Shown piece after piece: positions 33,219 through 36,579 of a stretch of 36,579 bases of DNA; the first letter of the stretch is position 1; the number at the start of each line of letters is the position of its first letter. The translations under genes and the position numbers were made by a program. This DNA is from Streptomyces rimosus subsp. rimosus (GTDB taxonomy: Bacteria; Actinomycetota; Actinomycetes; Streptomycetales; Streptomycetaceae). The stretch spans positions 1 to 36,579 of the forward strand of contig NZ_JOCQ01000085.1 in NCBI RefSeq assembly GCF_000720725.1, written 5' to 3'. Under the pieces are notes generated by a model. It did not search any database. It saw only the letters and a program-made list of their open reading frames with translations, and was not told the DNA's origin.

Positions 33219-34868
33219 CTACTCAATGACCCTGGGGGCCACGTTACGTTGCGTCGTCCAGGTCTCCTCATCCTCTACGAGGTAGTCAGGACGCTGCCCG
33301 TTGTTCTGGTCCTTGTCCTTGCCCTTCGCGCCATGTGCACCCGGCGCTCCCCCCACCGGGCGCCGCCCTTCCTTTGCGCCCTGCTGCGTGCCGCCCCGGC
33401 TGCGGTGCAAACCCGAACCGCCCTGAGCTCCGGCTCCGGACTTCTTGCCGGCGCCGCCCACGACCCCGCCCTTCTGGCGGGCGAGGGGACCACCGCGACC
33501 GGCTGCTCCCTTACCTCCGGCGCCACGCCCCGCAGCACCGGCCGCACCGCCCATGCCCGGCATGCCACCGGCTCGGCCGGTACCGCGCGCGCCGGCTCCG
33601 GTTCCGGCACCGCCCCTGGCCGCACCGCCGCCCTTGGTCGCGCCGCCACCGGTCCCACCGATGCCGCCGATCATTCCGGGCGCCCCACCAGACGGGCCGC
33701 TTCCACCGACGGAACCCAGGCTTCCGCCTCCGCCGGGAAGCCCACCGCCTCCCAACCCGCCACCGCCGAGGCCGGTTCCGCCTCCTGGCCCCAGGCCGCC
33801 CTTGCCGCCACCGAGGCCATCAAGCCCCGTTCCGATATTCGGCACGGGCTTCGGCGCGGGCGTCGGCGAGGTTCCGATACCGCCGTTGATTCCCTTAGGC
33901 CGAGGTGGTTCCAACGGCGTCGGAGTCTGGTACCCCCCACCCTTGAGCCCGGGGATTTTGGCGCCGCCAGTACCCGGCTTCGGCGCAGACGGCGTGGGGC
34001 CGAAGCCGCCGATGCCTGGCAGCGGGCCGCCTCCCGTTCCCGGATCAGGGTGCTCGATCTTTTCCTTGTTCTCGACGCGGGGAATTCCTCCGAGCGACGA
34101 GCTACCCACCCGGTAAACCGTCGCCAGCTGCTCCATGTAGTGAGCAGCTTCCAGCTCCCGCTCCCTGTCGATCGACAGGTTGCCGCGGTTCGCGTTCATG
34201 GCGTCGTAAATGCTCGTCTTCGGGTTTCCGAGAGCTTTGTTCAGCCCGGAGTCGTCACGGCCGTCACCCGCTCCCATCAACTTTGCGACGCCGCCGGCGA
34301 CGAGTGATCCACCCGGAACGATCGATCCGATAGCACCCGCCTTTCCGGTGTCCGAGTGCGCCAAGTCGTTGAGCCGGTCGGCCTTCTGCTCCAGCCACGA
34401 GGGCTTCTGAACAGCCTCTACCGCTGCCTTGACCGTTCGGAGGCGATCGCTGATCTGCTCCATGATGTGCCCCGTGTTGTGCGGGTACGGAGCACAGGCC
34501 GCGAAGTTGTCGCTGATCGTCTGTGCGGCCTTGGCGAACGCGTCGGCACTCGCACCGTGCCAGGACTGGAGGACCTTGGTGACGGCGTCGTCAAACTGCT
34601 TCTTGATGCCGCTGTTCCAGTCCTCGCCGACCAGCGAGACCCGGACCTTCTTCCAGCCGTCGGCGACCTCGGCGACCGTCTCCGGACTGGCGTTCTGCAC
34701 CATCTGCTTCAGCGCGTCAAGCCGCTTCTCGGTGAACTGGGGGCGGCTTGCCCCGATTTCGCTCGGTGCCTCCCTGTTGTCACCGGACGAAGCCTGCTTG
34801 CCGTCCGTCTCGTAGCCCTTCGGCGCCTTGATCTCCGCCGGCTTGAAGCCGGAGCCGTCTGCGGCCAT
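33219..34868 (-). CDS. PPE/EspB-like secretion substrate with Gly-rich region
   Basis: A 549-residue protein. Residues about 45-165 are helical and carry a WxG motif (WHG at 103-105) in SWHGASADAF, then a long helical hairpin, as in PPE/EspB-type ESX substrates. Residues about 250-500 are Gly/Pro-rich low complexity (GGGGLGGGGLPGGGG). The end is a distinctive acidic/aromatic motif (DYLVEDEETW, then NVAPRVIE). ATG at 34868 with GGGGGA upstream. Downstream of the small Esx-like gene and mycosin, so one operon is likely. It is a candidate substrate for mycosin cleavage in the flexible part, as for EspB; this is inference. Confidence 0.85.
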   Translation of the reverse strand: MAADGSGFKPAEIKAPKGYETDGKQASSGDNREAPSEIGASRPQFTEKRLDALKQMVQNASPETVAEVADGWKKVRVSLVGEDWNSGIKKQFDDAVTKVLQSWHGASADAFAKAAQTISDNFAACAPYPHNTGHIMEQISDRLRTVKAAVEAVQKPSWLEQKADRLNDLAHSDTGKAGAIGSIVPGGSLVAGGVAKLMGAGDGRDDSGLNKALGNPKTSIYDAMNANRGNLSIDRERELEAAHYMEQLATVYRVGSSSLGGIPRVENKEKIEHPDPGTGGGPLPGIGGFGPTPSAPKPGTGGAKIPGLKGGGYQTPTPLEPPRPKGINGGIGTSPTPAPKPVPNIGTGLDGLGGGKGGLGPGGGTGLGGGGLGGGGLPGGGGSLGSVGGSGPSGGAPGMIGGIGGTGGGATKGGGAARGGAGTGAGARGTGRAGGMPGMGGAAGAAGRGAGGKGAAGRGGPLARQKGGVVGGAGKKSGAGAQGGSGLHRSRGGTQQGAKEGRRPVGGAPGAHGAKGKDKDQNNGQRPDYLVEDEETWTTQRNVAPRVIE

Positions 34869-34919
34869 CTGCCGTCCCCCAATTCCTCTTTCAACGTTTT
34901 TCGTGTGCCACTGTTACAA

Positions 34920-35234
34920 CTACTGCATTTTGACCTTGTTCTCAGCTTCAGCATCCTGATACGCACCCCTGGTCTTGTGCGACTTCTCGCCGAACTGATT
35001 AACCAGGGCTTCGATCAGGTCGACCAGGCCCTCGATGGAAGTCTTCATCTTGTCGTGCGCCATGTAGAGCTGCGGCGCCTCCTTGAACCCCTCACCCAAC
35101 GCACCCTTGGGCAAATACGTGCTGTTCTTCGTGTGATTCTTAGGAGTACCCATCTCCTTGATCACGTGGTTCAACTCCTTGACCACCTGATCCAACGCGT
35201 CCAAATCGACGCCATACTCTTGATTCCTGCCCAT
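34920..35234 (-). CDS. Small Esx/WXG100-like protein
   Basis: A 104-residue helical protein (MGRNQEYGVDLDALDQVVKE). It forms a helical hairpin pattern without a clear WxG, having a KNSTYLPKGALGEGF turn. ATG at 35234, two bases after the mycosin stop, with GGGAGG upstream, so it is translationally linked to it. Upstream of the PPE/EspB-like gene, whose helical part it could pair with. Type VII family assignment is from size, fold pattern and place. Confidence 0.78.
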   Translation of the reverse strand: MGRNQEYGVDLDALDQVVKELNHVIKEMGTPKNHTKNSTYLPKGALGEGFKEAPQLYMAHDKMKTSIEGLVDLIEALVNQFGEKSHKTRGAYQDAEAENKVKMQ

Positions 35235-35236
35235 GA

Positions 35237-36520
35237 TCAGGCCTCCCCGTGTGTTCCGGTTCCGGTCTTTCGGCGCCAGTCGCGGAGGGCGACGGAGGTG
35301 CCGACGACCGCGGCGACGGCCAGTGCGCCGCCGCCGATGATGTAGATGGCGATGCGGGTCTGCCGTTCCTCGGGGCTTTCGCCGATGGTGAGGACGGCAG
35401 GCTGGATGTTGGCGCCGGTGCCGGCCGGGTTGGAGTTGGTGTCCGGCTTGGGTTCGGCGGTGGGCTTGGTGGCGTCGTTCAGGGCCGCTACCGGGTCCAC
35501 GACGCCCCAGCCGATGTTGTGGTCACGGTCCTTGCGGACGCGTTCGGCGGTCTTCTCCAGGTGCCAGATGACCTCGCGCGGCTTCCACTCCTGGTGCTGG
35601 GCCTTGTTGCGGCCGATGAGGAGGGCCGCGGCGCCGGCCGCGTAGGGGGCGGCGAAGCTGGTGCCCTGGTCGACGCAGTTGCCGCCCTTGGGGACGGTGG
35701 AGACCATGTCCACGCCGGGGGCGGCGATGTCGACGAAGGAACCGGCCTGCGAGAAGGGTGCGCGCTCGTTGTTGCGGTCGGATGCCGCGACCGCCATGAC
35801 GTTGCTGTTCGGGAACGCGGCGGGGTACATCTCCTTCTCGGCGCCGTCCGCGCCGCCGTTGCCCGCCGAGGCGACGATCAGGACGCCCGCCTGCTCGGCC
35901 TTGTCGACCGCCTGCCGGAGGGTCGGGAGGAACTTCGGGTCGGCCGCCGTGCCCTGGGAGATGTTGATGATGTCGACGCCCGCCTTGACGGCGGCGTCTA
36001 TGGCCTTGGCGAGGTTTTCGGCGGTGCCGCCCTTCTCCTTGTCCGTCTGCTGGAGCGGGAGGATCTGCGCGCCGGGCGCGATGCCGTAGAAACCCGAGTC
36101 GGCTGCCGGCTGGGCGGCGATGATGCCTGCGACCTTGGTTCCGTGGCCGACCTGGTCGTCGGTGGCCTTGCCGCCCGTGAAGCTCTGCCCGTCGGAGGCC
36201 AGGGCCGGCTTCACCTGCTTGTTGCCGGCGTCGACACCCGTGTCGATGACGGCGACCTTGACCCCTTTGCCGTTTCCGTACGCCCACATCTGCTTGGTGA
36301 GGAGTCGCTGGAGCGACCACGGGGTCTCTTTGATGTTGTCGGCACCGAAGTTGCACTGCCCGTTGTTCAGCGGCACGTTCGTGTCCGCGAGAGCCGGGGC
36401 GGCGGTGGTCGCGGTCAGGCCGACGGCGCAGACCGCACCGGCCAGGGCCACCGCCGCTCGACGGCGGTGGGCGGCTCGGTGGCCTTTGACGCGAGATCCC
36501 ACGGGTTGTCTGCTCTCCAT
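35237..36520 (-). CDS. mycP: Type VII secretion mycosin protease
   Basis: A 427-residue subtilisin-family protease with a signal peptide (1-46, ending APALA). Catalytic residues are Asp93 in VAVIDTGVD, His126 in GHGTKV and Ser288 in DQGTSFAAP, with oxyanion Asn221 in ASAGNGG. Cys56 and Cys282 may form the disulfide known from mycosins. A C-terminal helix near 393-412 anchors it in the membrane, followed by a short basic tail. ATG at 36520 is the longest start; no strong ribosome binding site is seen. MycP stabilises the ESX complex and cuts substrates. eccB/eccE would be expected nearby, possibly beyond the edge. Confidence 0.93.
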   Translation of the reverse strand: MESRQPVGSRVKGHRAAHRRRAAVALAGAVCAVGLTATTAAPALADTNVPLNNGQCNFGADNIKETPWSLQRLLTKQMWAYGNGKGVKVAVIDTGVDAGNKQVKPALASDGQSFTGGKATDDQVGHGTKVAGIIAAQPAADSGFYGIAPGAQILPLQQTDKEKGGTAENLAKAIDAAVKAGVDIINISQGTAADPKFLPTLRQAVDKAEQAGVLIVASAGNGGADGAEKEMYPAAFPNSNVMAVAASDRNNERAPFSQAGSFVDIAAPGVDMVSTVPKGGNCVDQGTSFAAPYAAGAAALLIGRNKAQHQEWKPREVIWHLEKTAERVRKDRDHNIGWGVVDPVAALNDATKPTAEPKPDTNSNPAGTGANIQPAVLTIGESPEERQTRIAIYIIGGGALAVAAVVGTSVALRDWRRKTGTGTHGEA

Positions 36521-36579
36521 GTGTGGCGGATTCGGTGGGGGTCCGGAGGAGGAAATCGGGAGGGGGTGAAGGTGGGGGG

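Overview
The base composition (high GC, GTG/TTG starts, strong third-position GC) and the gene order point to Streptomyces or a close relative. The left third is a conserved housekeeping block. It carries rnj (RNase J), dapA, thyX, two small membrane-protein genes, a membrane/TPR-like gene, dapB, an M16 peptidase, pnp and rpsO. Most are on the minus strand. At the extreme left edge are three spaced repeats that look like promoter -10 and leader elements of an actinomycete rRNA operon reading leftwards off the window. This is inference, because no rRNA is in view.

From about 10.9 kb to the right end the window is a type VII (ESX-like) secretion locus. Visible core parts are eccD (minus) and eccC (plus), divergent around a twin AT-rich 22-bp repeat, and a mycP-type mycosin at the right end. 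No eccB or eccE is in view; they may lie beyond position 36579. Candidate substrates are an EspC-like/WXG pair (16834-17951), a small Esx-like protein (34920-35234), a PPE/EspB-like 549-residue protein (33219-34868), and two pairs made of a small WXG-like protein and a larger protein with a CpnT-like N-terminal domain.

Between the eccC end and the right-hand mycosin lies an accessory region. It holds a P-loop protein with Arg in place of the Walker A Lys, translationally coupled to a protein that looks like YrhB/Imm35 + cysteine-less deaminase fold + SUKH-4. A 35-bp tandem repeat array follows, then a tandem family of three paralogous membrane proteins sharing two cysteines. Next comes an inverted, convergent duplication of a WXG + CpnT-N-like cassette that lacks any recognisable toxin domain, and after it a decayed tail segment and a second, divergent mycosin.

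The plausible joint role of the right two thirds is assembly of an ESX-type secretion machine, its substrates, their maturation by mycosins, and polymorphic-toxin-related accessory proteins. The strongest candidates for something undescribed are the inverted toxin-less cassette pair (27520-31042), the three-paralog membrane cluster (24769-26982), and the P-loop/SUKH pair (20593-24194). All functional statements rest on reading translated sequence and recalled family motifs; no database search was run.
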